Of a stretch of 57,609 bases of DNA, positions 37,644-47,582 are shown in pieces; the first letter of the stretch is position 1; each line of letters starts with the position of its first letter. Position numbers and translations under genes: made by a program. The notes beneath the pieces are model-generated. The model saw only the letters and a list, made by a program, of their open reading frames with translations, had not been told where the DNA came from and searched no databases. The stretch is from JAKJGA01 sp029554345 (lineage in GTDB: Bacteria > Spirochaetota > UBA4802 > JAFGJZ01), in contig DAOPBR010000013.1 of NCBI GenBank assembly GCA_035395685.1, forward strand, positions 1 to 57,609. Reading direction: 5' to 3'.

Positions 37644-37673
37644 ATGACTTTATTATATTAGTGCTGCTATAAT
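37644..37673 (+). promoter_or_regulatory. Candidate sigma-70 promoter for the flavodoxin-fold gene
   Basis: A perfect -10 TATAAT (37668-37673) lies 18 bp after ATGACT (37644-37649), four of six matches to the -35 consensus. It is about 55 bp before the ATG at 37729, in the divergent region with the GH5 gene. Confidence 0.4.
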
Positions 37674-37728
37674 CAAGCAGAAAAGATTTATTCGATGATT
37701 AATGCCCTAAAATAAAAAAAGGATTATT

Positions 37729-38328
37729 ATGAAAGCAAGTGTTATTCTGGCTCATCCATATGAAAAAAGTTTTAACCACGCGATTTTTAACAGAGTATGT
37801 TGCAAACTCGGAACGCTGGGAGTTGAACTTTTTGCTCATGATTTGTATGCCGAAAAATTTAATCCGGTAATCACTTGTGAAGAGCTCGGTTCTGACCAAT
37901 CAAGTGATCCGCTTGTTAACAGATATGCCGATGAACTTTTGAAATCGGATATTATTATTTTCATTCATCCGAACTGGTGGGGTCAGCCGCCCGCTATTCT
38001 CAAAGGCTATATCGACCGCGTTATCAGACCTCCGCATGCTTATGATTTTCCGGCGGGAGATTCCGGCGGAGGACTTCCGGTCGGAAAACTCAAGGGCAAA
38101 ACCGGAGTAGTTCTAAATACGTCCAATACGGAAGAAGACCGTGAGAACAATTATTTCCATGATCCTCTTGAGAATATCTGGAAGCAATCTGTTTTTGCTT
38201 TTTGCGGAATCGAAAAATATTACCGCAGAATGTTCCGAATAATTGCCGACAGTAATATGGAAGAAAGAAAAGAATGGCTTGCTGAAGCCGAAAGTATTGC
38301 AGAAAAAGCCGTTAAAGGTATAATCTGA
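37729..38328 (+). CDS. NAD(P)H:quinone oxidoreductase-like flavoprotein
   Basis: 199 residues, flavodoxin-like fold of the KefF/MdaB/NQO1 family. VILAHPYEKSFNHAIF at the N-terminus binds the FMN or FAD phosphate; FIHPNWWGQPPAILKGYIDRV (about 84-104) is the family hallmark loop. It probably performs two-electron reduction of quinones. AGGA precedes the ATG. The neighbour downstream is a D-2-hydroxyacid dehydrogenase with its own likely promoter. Confidence 0.88.
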   Translation: MKASVILAHPYEKSFNHAIFNRVCCKLGTLGVELFAHDLYAEKFNPVITCEELGSDQSSDPLVNRYADELLKSDIIIFIHPNWWGQPPAILKGYIDRVIRPPHAYDFPAGDSGGGLPVGKLKGKTGVVLNTSNTEEDRENNYFHDPLENIWKQSVFAFCGIEKYYRRMFRIIADSNMEERKEWLAEAESIAEKAVKGII

Positions 38329-38363
38329 ATACGCAATTGAGGCGTTAGCGGCCGGTTTAATCA

Positions 38364-38391
38364 TTGAAAAATGGGCATTATGTGCTAAAAT
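38364..38391 (+). promoter_or_regulatory. Candidate sigma-70 promoter for the D-lactate dehydrogenase gene
   Basis: TTGAAA (38364-38369), 16 bp, TAAAAT (38386-38391), with a TGTGC extension before the -10 box. Transcription would begin near 38398, just before the GAGGTG ribosome site of the gene at 38417. Confidence 0.5.
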
Positions 38392-38416
38392 GCTTTTGCA
38401 AGTATAGAGGTGTAAT

Positions 38417-39472
38417 ATGAATAAAATGAAAATTGCTTTTTTTGATTCAAGAAAGTACGATATCGAATCTTTTGAAAATATGAACAAAGATTACGGTTTT
38501 ACGCTGAAGTTTTTTGAGGATCATCTTTCTGCGGACACTCTTCCTCTGGCTAAGGGTTATGATGCGGTATGTCTTTTTGTGAATGACCCTGTCAGAAAGG
38601 ATATGGTTGAAGGACTTCTTGATGCCGGAGTTAAGCTTATTGCTCTAAGATGCGCCGGATATAATAATATAGATCTTCAGGCTGTTTACGGTAAAATTCA
38701 TGTGGTCAGGGTTCCTGCGTATTCTCCATATGCTGTTGCCGAACATGCCGCAGCTCTGATGCTGACATTGAACAGGAAAACTCATAAATCATATATCCGT
38801 ACAAAGGATAATAATTTTACTATCGGCGGATTTAAGGGGTTTGACCTTCACGGCAAGACTGCAGGGGTAATCGGTACAGGAAAAATCGGGCGTATAATGT
38901 GCGGAATTCTCAAAGGTTTCGGGATGCGCGTTCTTGCGTTTGATTCATACAAAGATGAAAAATCGGCCTCGGAAATCGGATTTGAATACGCCGATATTGA
39001 TACAATTTACCGCGAATCCGATATAATAACTCTTCACTGTCCATTGACGCCGGAAACCGAGTATCTGATAAATGCGGATTCTATTTCAAAAATGAAACCG
39101 GATGTAATGCTTATTAACACCAGCCGCGGAAAGCTGATTAATACCAAGGATCTCATTGAGGCATTGAAGCAAAAAAGAGTAGGGTATGCCGGACTAGATG
39201 TTTATGAAGAGGAAAGTGATTACTTTTTTGAAGATTATTCAAACAGCGTAATTGATGATGATATTCTTGCGCGTCTTCTCACTTTTCCGAACGTGCTGAT
39301 AACCGCTCATCAGGCGTTTTTTACGAAAGAAGCTCTTGAGAATATTGCCAGAACGACAATGGATAACATCAAACAGTTTTTTGAAGAAGGAATTCTTCCG
39401 AATGAAATATGCTATAGATGCGGTCAGGGTACGTCATCGTGCTCAAAAATTAAAACTGGAAAGTGTTTTTGA
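38417..39472 (+). CDS. D-lactate (2-hydroxyacid) dehydrogenase
   Basis: 351 residues. LRCAGYNNIDL (about 76-86), the dinucleotide motif GTGKIGRIMCGILKGFG, LHCPLTPETEYLIN and NTSRGKLINTKDLIEAL with the catalytic Arg-Glu-His set (LITAHQAFFT near the end) are those of the LdhA family of D-2-hydroxyacid dehydrogenases. It likely reduces pyruvate to D-lactate, fitting fermentation. The C-terminal tail (CYRCGQGTSSCSKIKTGKCF) is unusually cysteine-rich. The start has GAGGTG before it. Confidence 0.9.
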   Translation: MNKMKIAFFDSRKYDIESFENMNKDYGFTLKFFEDHLSADTLPLAKGYDAVCLFVNDPVRKDMVEGLLDAGVKLIALRCAGYNNIDLQAVYGKIHVVRVPAYSPYAVAEHAAALMLTLNRKTHKSYIRTKDNNFTIGGFKGFDLHGKTAGVIGTGKIGRIMCGILKGFGMRVLAFDSYKDEKSASEIGFEYADIDTIYRESDIITLHCPLTPETEYLINADSISKMKPDVMLINTSRGKLINTKDLIEALKQKRVGYAGLDVYEEESDYFFEDYSNSVIDDDILARLLTFPNVLITAHQAFFTKEALENIARTTMDNIKQFFEEGILPNEICYRCGQGTSSCSKIKTGKCF

Positions 39473-39484
39473 CACAATTCGTGC

Positions 39485-39517
39485 TTGACACTCGTTTTTG
39501 GGGTATATATTTATACT
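39485..39517 (+). promoter_or_regulatory. Possible sigma-70 promoter of the cyclase operon
   Basis: A perfect -35 TTGACA (39485-39490) is followed by an AT-rich stretch with TATATT at 15 bp and TATACT at 21 bp. No -10 box has ideal spacing, so the call is tentative. It lies about 55 bp before the cyclase ATG. Confidence 0.3.
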
Positions 39518-39570
39518 GAAATGATTATTTCTATGGGTCTATGTAAAATTGAACAATAGCTGGGTGCAGT

Positions 39571-41463
39571 ATGGCTGAAAATAAAAAAAAGCGTTTTATG
39601 ATTCCAATCAGTGTAAAGATGATATTCATTATTTCGCTTATCATAATTCTGTCTTTTTCGCTTCTCACATATATTTCGACCTATCTTTTTACTTCAGATA
39701 GCGAGCGAAATATTGAAAGCAATACGATACAGAACGCGAACCTTATATCACAGAAGGTGAAATCCGACTTTCTTTCAGTAATTGAAAAAAGTAAAATTGC
39801 GATTTTGGCGGTTAAGGACGAAGGTGCCGGAGACGCTTCGTCTAAAGTTGATTCTGATTCAGATGACGATTCGGCGCTTTTTTCTTCTCTTCTTTTCAAA
39901 AGAGATCCGGATATGATTTATATCGGTGTATTGAGAAATGAAAAAGGTTCAGTAAAAGAAACAAAAAAGCTCTATAATGAAATTCTTTTGGCGGACTCGG
40001 GACTTGATTCTGATATATTTCTAAAAATACTTGAATCCGAAAAAGAAAGTGTTTTCAGTTCAATCAACGGCGCGGACTTTGCTCTCAATCTATCTTCCTA
40101 TTTCGGAAGCGGCGTTATAGGAATTCTTATTCCGTATGAATCTGACAGCCGCGCCGCGCTTTGCATAATGTTTTCAAATGAAAAAATTTATGATGCGGTA
40201 AAATCCCCCGATCTTATAAAGTCATTTCTTGTAAACGGCAGGGGAGAACTGCTCGCTCATTATGATAAAAAAATGGTTATCGAAAACGGTTCTGTTGCAG
40301 ACCTGCCTATTGTCAAAAAAATGCTTCAGAGCACAATCAATAGCGAAAAAATCGAGTATGCTGATTCAAGTTCAAAAACATGGCTTGGCGCATATAATAA
40401 AACCGGTTTTTCTGATACAGGTGTAATTTCAATAGTTTCTAAAGAACAGGCTTTCGGAATGGTCAGAAAGCTTCAGAAACAGACAGTTCTGATTGCCGTA
40501 ATCGTGCTTAATCTTGCGATTCTGTTCGTCTACTTTTTCTCAAAGACTATAACAAAACCGATCCGCAGACTTGTTTCTATTTCAAACGAAATCAGAAACG
40601 GTAAGTTTGATATTTCTGTTAAATCAAAATCCCGTGATGAGATTGGAATTCTTTCGGAATCATTTGAAGATATGGCGAGAGGTCTTGCGGAACGTGAGAA
40701 AATGAAAGACGCCTTCGGAAAATTTGTGAATAAAGAAATCGCAGATATGATTCTGAAAAATGAACTTAAGCTCGGCGGTGAAAGAAAAACCGCTGCAGTA
40801 TTTTTTTCTGATATACGTTCCTTTACTTCCATTTCCGAGAATCTTCAGCCGGAAGAAGTTGTGGAATTTCTGAATGAATATATGAGTATTATGGTAGAAT
40901 GCGTTAATAAAACAAACGGTGTCGTTGATAAGTTTATCGGTGATGCGATAATGGCGGTTTGGGGAACTCCTATTTCAAGAGGAAACGATACTGCAAATGC
41001 CGTTGAAGGAGCTCTGATGATGAGAGAAGCTCTTAAAAAATTCAACAAAGGCAGGGGAAGCGCCAAAAAGCCGGTGATTAATATCGGATGCGGAATAAAT
41101 ACCGGTCCTGTTCTTGCCGGCCAGATAGGGTCTCATGACAGAATGGAGTATACCGTTATCGGAGACACGGTGAATCTTGCATCAAGAATAGAGTCCCTAA
41201 ATAAGCCTTTCTGTACCGATATCCTGATATCAAGTGATTCGTATAATCTTGTAAAGGATCTCTATCTTTGTGAGCCCATGGAAAGAATTTCAGTAAAAGG
41301 CAAAAAAGACCCTCAGCAGATATATGCAGTTATATCGAGAAAGAATGACGCGAATGCGCCGAAGACTCTCAAAGAACTCAGAGAATATGTCGGAATAAAA
41401 TACGTTCCGCTTAAATCTTTTGATCCTAACGGCAAAGAAGAGAAATATGCGATTGTTAAATAA
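39571..41463 (+). CDS. Membrane-bound class III adenylate/guanylate cyclase
   Basis: 630 residues. Membrane spans at about 12-32 and 305-325 enclose an extracytoplasmic sensor domain of about 270 residues (Cache-like by length only). A HAMP linker follows (TKPIRRLVSISNEIRNGKF), then a class III cyclase domain with both metal aspartates, AVFFSDIRSFT (about 412) and DKFIGDAIMAVWG (about 455). VNLASRIESLNK lies near the end. It makes a cyclic nucleotide in response to an outside signal. The stop overlaps the FecR gene by 17 bp. Confidence 0.92.
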   Translation: MAENKKKRFMIPISVKMIFIISLIIILSFSLLTYISTYLFTSDSERNIESNTIQNANLISQKVKSDFLSVIEKSKIAILAVKDEGAGDASSKVDSDSDDDSALFSSLLFKRDPDMIYIGVLRNEKGSVKETKKLYNEILLADSGLDSDIFLKILESEKESVFSSINGADFALNLSSYFGSGVIGILIPYESDSRAALCIMFSNEKIYDAVKSPDLIKSFLVNGRGELLAHYDKKMVIENGSVADLPIVKKMLQSTINSEKIEYADSSSKTWLGAYNKTGFSDTGVISIVSKEQAFGMVRKLQKQTVLIAVIVLNLAILFVYFFSKTITKPIRRLVSISNEIRNGKFDISVKSKSRDEIGILSESFEDMARGLAEREKMKDAFGKFVNKEIADMILKNELKLGGERKTAAVFFSDIRSFTSISENLQPEEVVEFLNEYMSIMVECVNKTNGVVDKFIGDAIMAVWGTPISRGNDTANAVEGALMMREALKKFNKGRGSAKKPVINIGCGINTGPVLAGQIGSHDRMEYTVIGDTVNLASRIESLNKPFCTDILISSDSYNLVKDLYLCEPMERISVKGKKDPQQIYAVISRKNDANAPKTLKELREYVGIKYVPLKSFDPNGKEEKYAIVK

Positions 41464-43498
41464 AGATTTTTTTGTAGTTTGCATAAGCGGAGCAATAATC
41501 TCCGTATGCGCGTATCTTCTTTACATTGATTTAAATTCCCATATAATCAGGGATGATAAGTCTGCTGTTGCTTTCATTACTTTCAGAAAAAAAATTGCCC
41601 AGCGGCGTTACTCGGACAATTCCTTATGGGAGGAACTTTCTAATCATTCTCCTCTTTTTAATTATGATTCCATTAGAACTGATGATGATTCAAGCGCCGT
41701 AGTAACGTTTAAAGACGGCGGTGAGATTAATATTGACTCAAACTCTATGATTATCATCGTTAAAGAAGGCGACGAGGTTAAAGTAAATTTTGAAGGCGGA
41801 AACATATCTGTTAAAAAAGGTGCTTTAAACCTTAGCGTAAAAGCGGATAAAACATCCTTTGCTCTAAAAAACGGCAGGTTGAGTATTGCCAAAGATGCGA
41901 ATGGTATAACGGCGGATGTAGAGGGCGGATCTGCGGATGTGGGTTTGGCAGGAGTTCTTTCCGATTCCAATTCATTCCGTTTTTCCGGCGGACAAATGAA
42001 TATTGAAACCAAAAATATTATATTGAAATCTCCGGCAGACGGTGAAAAAGTTATAACTTCATCCAGTGCAGGTGATGTTGTTTTTAATTTTGAAGGTCTT
42101 TCTTCTTCAACGATTGAACTGTCTAAAACACGGAGTTTTTCGAAAATCTATAAGACAATTCCTTCTAAAGGAAATTCTAATGTTTCTTTACGCAGCGGTT
42201 CATATTACTGGCGCGTTGTTGATAAAAATGAAAAATCTGAGGTTCGCAGATTCTCCGTAATATCGGATTCTCCGGTTAAGGCAGTGTATCCTGAAAATAA
42301 TTCACAGGTTTTTTTCGCTAATCAAAATTCAGTTTTTTTGCTGAGGTGGTCAGGAGCAGAATCCGCATCTGATTTTGAAGTTATGCTCGCATCTGATCCT
42401 GAAATGAACAATATTATTAATTCAATAAAAACAACTGCAAGATTTACTTCATTTCCTATAAACGATGAAGGAAAATACTACTGGGCAGTAAAGGCGAATT
42501 ATTCCGGCAGTATTACCGGATCGGAGGTTGCTTCATTTTCAGCTGTTAAGCAGCTTCGTATGTCTCCGCCTGTTTTGATTGCTCCTCTTGATTCGGCGAA
42601 TGTTTCGGTTTCTGCAGTCAAAACCGAAAAAGTAAGATTTAACTGGAAGGTATCATCCAAGAAATACAGGATAGAATTAGCGAAAGATTCTTCTTTTAAT
42701 GATAAAGTATTTTCGAAAGAAATCTCTACCAATAAAGAAATTCTGCCGCCGGATACGGCTGTCGGAAAATATTACTGGCGTGTAGCGTCACTTGATTCTG
42801 ACGGCAAAGATTCTGATTATTCATCAGTTCGCGAGTTAAATGTTCTTGATTCAATAAGTCTTCGTTTGATCTCTCCTGTTACCGGGGCTATTTCCGGAAA
42901 AGGTTTGCAGCGCTTTAGATGGAATGATAATAACATGGGATCATTATACCGTATTGATATAGCAAAAGATAATAAATTCAAGAGTGTTGTACACACTTCA
43001 ACGTCATCTGAAAGAAAAACCGACGTAAGTCTTTCTAATGCAGGAAAATACTATTGGCGGGTTTTTCTTCTCGGAAGTGATGAATCAATATTAGCAGAAA
43101 GCCGAATAGAGGATTTCAGGATAACTGAAACTTTGTCATCTCCGGTTATTCTTTCGCCGTCGAACGGCTCGAAAATTGATGCAGGATCTCCTAAACCTAT
43201 TACAATTGCATGGAAAAATGTTGCAGGCGCAAATACTTATTACGTTTCTTTGAAGCAAATAGTCGGCGGTGAGGAATTTCTATTGTTTTCTGAGAAGACC
43301 GGAAAAAATTCAATAACTATCAGAGATCTTTCAAAATTGAAACCGGGAAAAATCAGAGTGGAAGTCAAGTCGGTAAGTCTTAAGAACGGCGAGATCATTG
43401 CCGAAAGCAAGCCTGATAGTGTTGTGTTTGAATTCAAGTTGTCCGAAATGCTTTCTGCTCCGGAAATCAGAACCCAGGGTTTAATTTATGTTAAATAA
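41447..43498 (+). CDS. FecR-domain protein with fibronectin-like repeats
   Basis: Start set at 41447 rather than 41420, so that the product begins with a short basic end and one membrane span (about 6-26). 683 residues. A FecR-type domain (about 60-190) contains the SIRTDDDSSAVVTFKDGGEI motif. After it come about four repeats with the signature GKYYWxV or SYYWRV, typical FN3-like modules, at roughly 100-residue spacing. Probably periplasmic. It sits between a cyclase and a beta-barrel protein in one operon, overlapping each (17 and 11 bp). Confidence 0.85.
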   Translation: MRLLNKDFFVVCISGAIISVCAYLLYIDLNSHIIRDDKSAVAFITFRKKIAQRRYSDNSLWEELSNHSPLFNYDSIRTDDDSSAVVTFKDGGEINIDSNSMIIIVKEGDEVKVNFEGGNISVKKGALNLSVKADKTSFALKNGRLSIAKDANGITADVEGGSADVGLAGVLSDSNSFRFSGGQMNIETKNIILKSPADGEKVITSSSAGDVVFNFEGLSSSTIELSKTRSFSKIYKTIPSKGNSNVSLRSGSYYWRVVDKNEKSEVRRFSVISDSPVKAVYPENNSQVFFANQNSVFLLRWSGAESASDFEVMLASDPEMNNIINSIKTTARFTSFPINDEGKYYWAVKANYSGSITGSEVASFSAVKQLRMSPPVLIAPLDSANVSVSAVKTEKVRFNWKVSSKKYRIELAKDSSFNDKVFSKEISTNKEILPPDTAVGKYYWRVASLDSDGKDSDYSSVRELNVLDSISLRLISPVTGAISGKGLQRFRWNDNNMGSLYRIDIAKDNKFKSVVHTSTSSERKTDVSLSNAGKYYWRVFLLGSDESILAESRIEDFRITETLSSPVILSPSNGSKIDAGSPKPITIAWKNVAGANTYYVSLKQIVGGEEFLLFSEKTGKNSITIRDLSKLKPGKIRVEVKSVSLKNGEIIAESKPDSVVFEFKLSEMLSAPEIRTQGLIYVK

Positions 43499-44894
43499 AA
43501 TCTGCCGCATCGGTTTGTTTTGTGCGATGCTGTTAATCATAACTTTTAATATTTTTTCGCAGACAACTCCTTCCTTAAAATGGGGACCTGTTGCAGGGGC
43601 CTCTGCTTATTTTATCGAAATCCGTGACAAATCGGAAAAAATAGTTTTTTCAAAAAAAGTTTATTCAACATATCAAAACATTACTTTTTTAGCTCCCGGC
43701 AATTATGAATTCCGCGTTGCTGCGGTGAATAAGTATAATCAGATGGGTAAAAAATCCAGATGGGCGAAAATAAAAATTGAAAAGGCTCTTGTCCCTTCGT
43801 TCGATTCGTCATCTTCTGTTGCCGTAAGTTCTGCCGATAAAGGCAAGCCTGTCAGCATAAAGGGAGCCGGTTTTTCTGAAAAAACTGAATTCTTCCTTAT
43901 TAACGGTGACAGCAAAGTTAAACTGAAATCCAGATATGTATCTTACAATGAAGCTCTTGTTTATCCTGATTTGCCTGATGATGCAAATGGAAGTTATAAG
44001 CTTATTGCCGTTAATCCGAACGGTTTCCAAAGTGCCGGATCATTTGAAATAGTCGCCGATAAAAGTAAGGTTTTGCCTGAAATTTATGAATTGTCTCCGG
44101 AAGAAGTCGAGACGGGCAGCAAGACTGCCTTTAAGATTACGGTTAAAGGAAATAATATAACAGCGAATACCAAATTTGTTGTTTCTTCCTCATCATATAA
44201 TCAGAGTATCACACCTGTAAAAACTGCCGGAAACAGTGCCGAAATTATTCTGCCGGCTGAAATGCCTGTTGGGAAGTATTTTGTTACTGCTGTCAATCCC
44301 GACGGCGGACGATCTTCGAAACAGCTGAAATTTGCCGTGGCTGATACAGCAGTGAAAGAAGATCCTATAGTTTATATTACGGTATTCCCGATGTATAATT
44401 TAATTCTCGGGGGATGGAAAGATTATTTCGAGAACTCCTATACATCTTTCGGCGGGGCTTTGTCATTTCCTTTGGCGCGTTTGTTTTCGAAAGATTCTTT
44501 TATGGGCAGGCTTTATGTTGAGTTTGAGGGCGATTATGTAAAATACAAGGCTAAGAATATTTCAAATATTGTAGACCGCAAAATGTATAATATGTCCGCC
44601 GGGGGAGGGCTCGGTTATTCATTATATAAAAACGATCTGTCAAAATCCGTCCGTTTTGAAATGATACCGAGAATTACTTTCGGTCTGGTTTATACTTCAC
44701 TTGAAACAAAAGTATTAAGTAAAGTGAGAGTGACAAATTCGGTTGATCCCTATCTGTCATTATCTTATTCGTTCAGGTTTTTGTTTGCGCAAAGAATTAT
44801 CGTTGAACTTGTTCCGGAATATAAAAATTATTTTTATAAGGGCGAAATGCTGAAAGACGTAAGAGCTTCTTTCCGTCTTGGTTATGCTTTTTAA
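43488..44894 (+). CDS. Outer-membrane protein with FN3/IPT domains and a C-terminal beta-barrel
   Basis: 468 residues, signal peptide about 1-25 (ends NIFSQ). An FN3-like segment (about 28-95), two IPT/TIG-like domains (about 100-190 and 196-287, each ending NPNG or NPDGG) and a C-terminal part of about 170 residues with alternating hydrophobic strands ending in phenylalanine. That is the usual end of an outer-membrane barrel. Last gene of the cyclase operon; a terminator follows. Confidence 0.75.
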   Translation: MLNKICRIGLFCAMLLIITFNIFSQTTPSLKWGPVAGASAYFIEIRDKSEKIVFSKKVYSTYQNITFLAPGNYEFRVAAVNKYNQMGKKSRWAKIKIEKALVPSFDSSSSVAVSSADKGKPVSIKGAGFSEKTEFFLINGDSKVKLKSRYVSYNEALVYPDLPDDANGSYKLIAVNPNGFQSAGSFEIVADKSKVLPEIYELSPEEVETGSKTAFKITVKGNNITANTKFVVSSSSYNQSITPVKTAGNSAEIILPAEMPVGKYFVTAVNPDGGRSSKQLKFAVADTAVKEDPIVYITVFPMYNLILGGWKDYFENSYTSFGGALSFPLARLFSKDSFMGRLYVEFEGDYVKYKAKNISNIVDRKMYNMSAGGGLGYSLYKNDLSKSVRFEMIPRITFGLVYTSLETKVLSKVRVTNSVDPYLSLSYSFRFLFAQRIIVELVPEYKNYFYKGEMLKDVRASFRLGYAF

Positions 44895-44924
44895 TTAAGA
44901 AGTATTTATTTTTTGATATTGATT

Positions 44925-44950
44925 AACGGCAGGTTTTCCTGCCGTTTTTT
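44925..44950 (+). terminator. Rho-independent terminator of the cyclase operon
   Basis: AACGGCAGG-TTTT-CCTGCCGTT, a perfect 9-bp stem with a T4 loop, followed directly by more Ts. It lies 30 bp after the barrel gene and before the converging alaS stop. Confidence 0.92.
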
Positions 44951-44960
44951 ATAAGATATG

Positions 44961-47582
44961 CTATTTAATCATTTCCGAAAGCTTGGCTTTTGCTGAAGCA
45001 ATGGCTTCGTCGGCTTTTGAGAAATCCTTTCCGCCTGCCTGAGCCATGTCTTTTCTTCCGCCTCCGCCTCCGCCGAGAATAGGAGCAACCGCCTTAATCA
45101 ATGCTCCGCTGTCAGCGCCTTTTGAGACTGCCGCTTGCGTCGCAGCTGCCACGATAATAACCTTGCCATCAAAAGACGAGATCAGAATAAGTGCGCAGTC
45201 GGAAGAGCGTTCTCTGATGAGATCGGCAAGAGTCTTGAGATCATCACCTGAAAGGTTTTCAATCTTTGCAGTGATGACGTCTGTTCCCTTGATTTTTTCT
45301 GCCGAAGAAAGCAGGTTCTGTGCGGTATCTGCAAGTTTGCCTTTGCTGAAAGACGCCAGTTCCGTTTCAAGGTCTTTGTTTTTCTGCTGAAGATCTTTGA
45401 TGCGCTGTGCAAGGTCTTTTTCCGCGCAATTGACGAGAGAAAGAACTCCCGACAATGATTCGTTAATCTGCGCGAATCTGTCGAGAACGCCTTTAAGTGT
45501 CAGACCCTCGATTCGGCGTATTCCTGCACCCGGGCTTGATTCTTTTAGAATCTTGAATACGCCGATTTTTCCGGTGTTATCGACATGAGTTCCGCCGCAG
45601 AGTTCGGTGCTGAAAGAGCCGGCTTTAACAACGCGGACACTGTCTTCGTATTTTTCGCCGAATTCAGCCATTGCGCCTGTTTTGAGTGCGTCGGCAAGAT
45701 TCATCATCTGAGTGGTTACTGGAAGATTTTCCCATATTTTGGTATTAACGATATTTTCAACGCGCGCGATTTCATCGGCAGTCATCGCTTCAAAGTGAGA
45801 GAAGTCAAAACGCATTCTTTCGCTTTCGACCATTGAACCGGCCTGTTTGACGTGCGTTCCGAGAACTTCGCGCAAAGCCGCCTGAAGAAGATGCGTTACC
45901 GTGTGATTCGCCCTTGTGAGGTTTCTTCTTACAGTATCAATTTCCGCTGTGACTTTGTCGCCTTTTTTGAAGCTTCCTGATTCAACTGTTCCGTAATGAA
46001 CAAATGTCTTATTTACTTTTTTTACATCGAATACTTTAAACACGGCATTTGAAGTTTTGATAAATCCCGTATCGCAGGACTGCCCGCCGCTTTCAGCGTA
46101 AAACGGAGTTTCGGCGAGAACCATATAAGCTTCAGCGCCGGAAGCAGCAGATTCAATAACGCTTTTTCCGTCCGAAATCGAAACGATTTTGCTTTCTGAT
46201 GAATCTTCGTCGTAGCCTTTGAAAATAGTTGCTCCGCAGATTTTTGAAAGTTCGTTCATCGCGTTTTCAAACGAAGCGTCGGAACCTTTCCAGCTCTGTT
46301 TGCCGCGTTCGCGCTGTTTGTTCATTTCGTCTTCGAATTCCTTCATGTTGACCGAAATGCCTTTTTCAAGAGCGATTTCGCCCGTCATCTCAACAGGAAA
46401 ACCAAATGTATCGTATAAAAGAAACGCGTCTTTTCCGCTGATTACTTTGCCGTTTTTAAGCGCTGACTCGATTATTTCATCAAGCTTTGTCATTCCGTTT
46501 TCAAGCGTGTCAAGGAAACGCTTTTCTTCACCTTCGAGAACGTTCTGAACGTTTTTCTTCGCTTCAGTAATTTCGGGATAGAATTCGCCGAGAAGCGCCG
46601 AAATAGGTTCAACCATTTTGTAGATGAAAGGCTTTGTGATTCCGAGGGTACGGCCGAATCTGAGCGCGCGTCTAAGAATTCTTCTTAGAACGTAACCGCG
46701 TCCTTCGTTTGAAGGATATGCGCCGTCGCTCATCGCGAAAGTCAGCGCGCGCGAATGCTCGACTATGACATTGATCGGAACTATATTGTCGCCTTCGTAT
46801 TTGACATTGAGCTCTTTGCATACAAACTCAATCAATGTCTGAAACTCATCGGTTTCGTATATCGAAGTTTTATTCTGAACTATAGTTGCAAGGCGCTCAA
46901 GACCCATTCCCGTATCGATGCCGGTCTGAGGAAGCGGGTGAAGCTTGCCTGATGTATCCTGGTTGAACTGATTGAAGACGAGATTCCAGTATTCCATGTA
47001 GCGTTCGCAGTCGCATCCCGGTTTGCAGTCGGGTGAACCGCATCCGAGTTCAGGACCTTTGTCTATGTAAAGCTCGGAGCATGGGCCGCACGCGCCGGAA
47101 TCACCGGCAGGTCCCCAGAAATTGTCTTTTTTGCCGAGGCGGACAATACGCTCAGCCGGAATGCCGACTTTTTTATTCCAGATTTCAAAGGCTTCATCAT
47201 CATCCTGATAAATCGACGCCCAGATTTTATTTGCGTCAAGTTTGAGTACCTGGGTGGAATATTCCCAAGCGAAGGAAATGGCTTCTTCCTTGAAATAGTC
47301 GCCGAAAGAAAAGTTGCCGAGCATTTCGAAAAATGTGCAGTGGCGTTTTGTTCTGCCGACATTTTCAAGATCGCTTGTGCGGAGGCATTTCTGTACGGTA
47401 GTCGCGCGTGTATAATCTAGTTTAACAGTTCCGGCAAACATCGCTTTGAACTGCACCATTCCGGCAGTCGTAAACAGCAGGGTAGGGTCGTCTTTAGGCA
47501 AGAGCGAACTGGAGTGAACGTGTTTGTGCTGTTTCGACACAAAATAATCGATGAATGATTTTCTAAGATCTCTGACTTTCAT
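44961..47582 (-). CDS. alaS: Alanyl-tRNA synthetase
   Basis: 873 residues, full length. The catalytic core begins KSFIDYFVSKQHKHVHSSSLLP and includes RTKRHCTFFEMLGNFSFGDYFKE. The editing domain has the zinc ligands HTVTH and CGGTH (RANHTVTHLLQAAL; ELCGGTHVDNTG), and the C-Ala region ends in GGGGGGRKDMAQAGGKD. It charges tRNA-Ala and clears mischarged serine and glycine. The start overlaps the recX stop by 20 bp, a common pair. Confidence 0.97.
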   Translation of the reverse strand: MKVRDLRKSFIDYFVSKQHKHVHSSSLLPKDDPTLLFTTAGMVQFKAMFAGTVKLDYTRATTVQKCLRTSDLENVGRTKRHCTFFEMLGNFSFGDYFKEEAISFAWEYSTQVLKLDANKIWASIYQDDDEAFEIWNKKVGIPAERIVRLGKKDNFWGPAGDSGACGPCSELYIDKGPELGCGSPDCKPGCDCERYMEYWNLVFNQFNQDTSGKLHPLPQTGIDTGMGLERLATIVQNKTSIYETDEFQTLIEFVCKELNVKYEGDNIVPINVIVEHSRALTFAMSDGAYPSNEGRGYVLRRILRRALRFGRTLGITKPFIYKMVEPISALLGEFYPEITEAKKNVQNVLEGEEKRFLDTLENGMTKLDEIIESALKNGKVISGKDAFLLYDTFGFPVEMTGEIALEKGISVNMKEFEDEMNKQRERGKQSWKGSDASFENAMNELSKICGATIFKGYDEDSSESKIVSISDGKSVIESAASGAEAYMVLAETPFYAESGGQSCDTGFIKTSNAVFKVFDVKKVNKTFVHYGTVESGSFKKGDKVTAEIDTVRRNLTRANHTVTHLLQAALREVLGTHVKQAGSMVESERMRFDFSHFEAMTADEIARVENIVNTKIWENLPVTTQMMNLADALKTGAMAEFGEKYEDSVRVVKAGSFSTELCGGTHVDNTGKIGVFKILKESSPGAGIRRIEGLTLKGVLDRFAQINESLSGVLSLVNCAEKDLAQRIKDLQQKNKDLETELASFSKGKLADTAQNLLSSAEKIKGTDVITAKIENLSGDDLKTLADLIRERSSDCALILISSFDGKVIIVAAATQAAVSKGADSGALIKAVAPILGGGGGGRKDMAQAGGKDFSKADEAIASAKAKLSEMIK

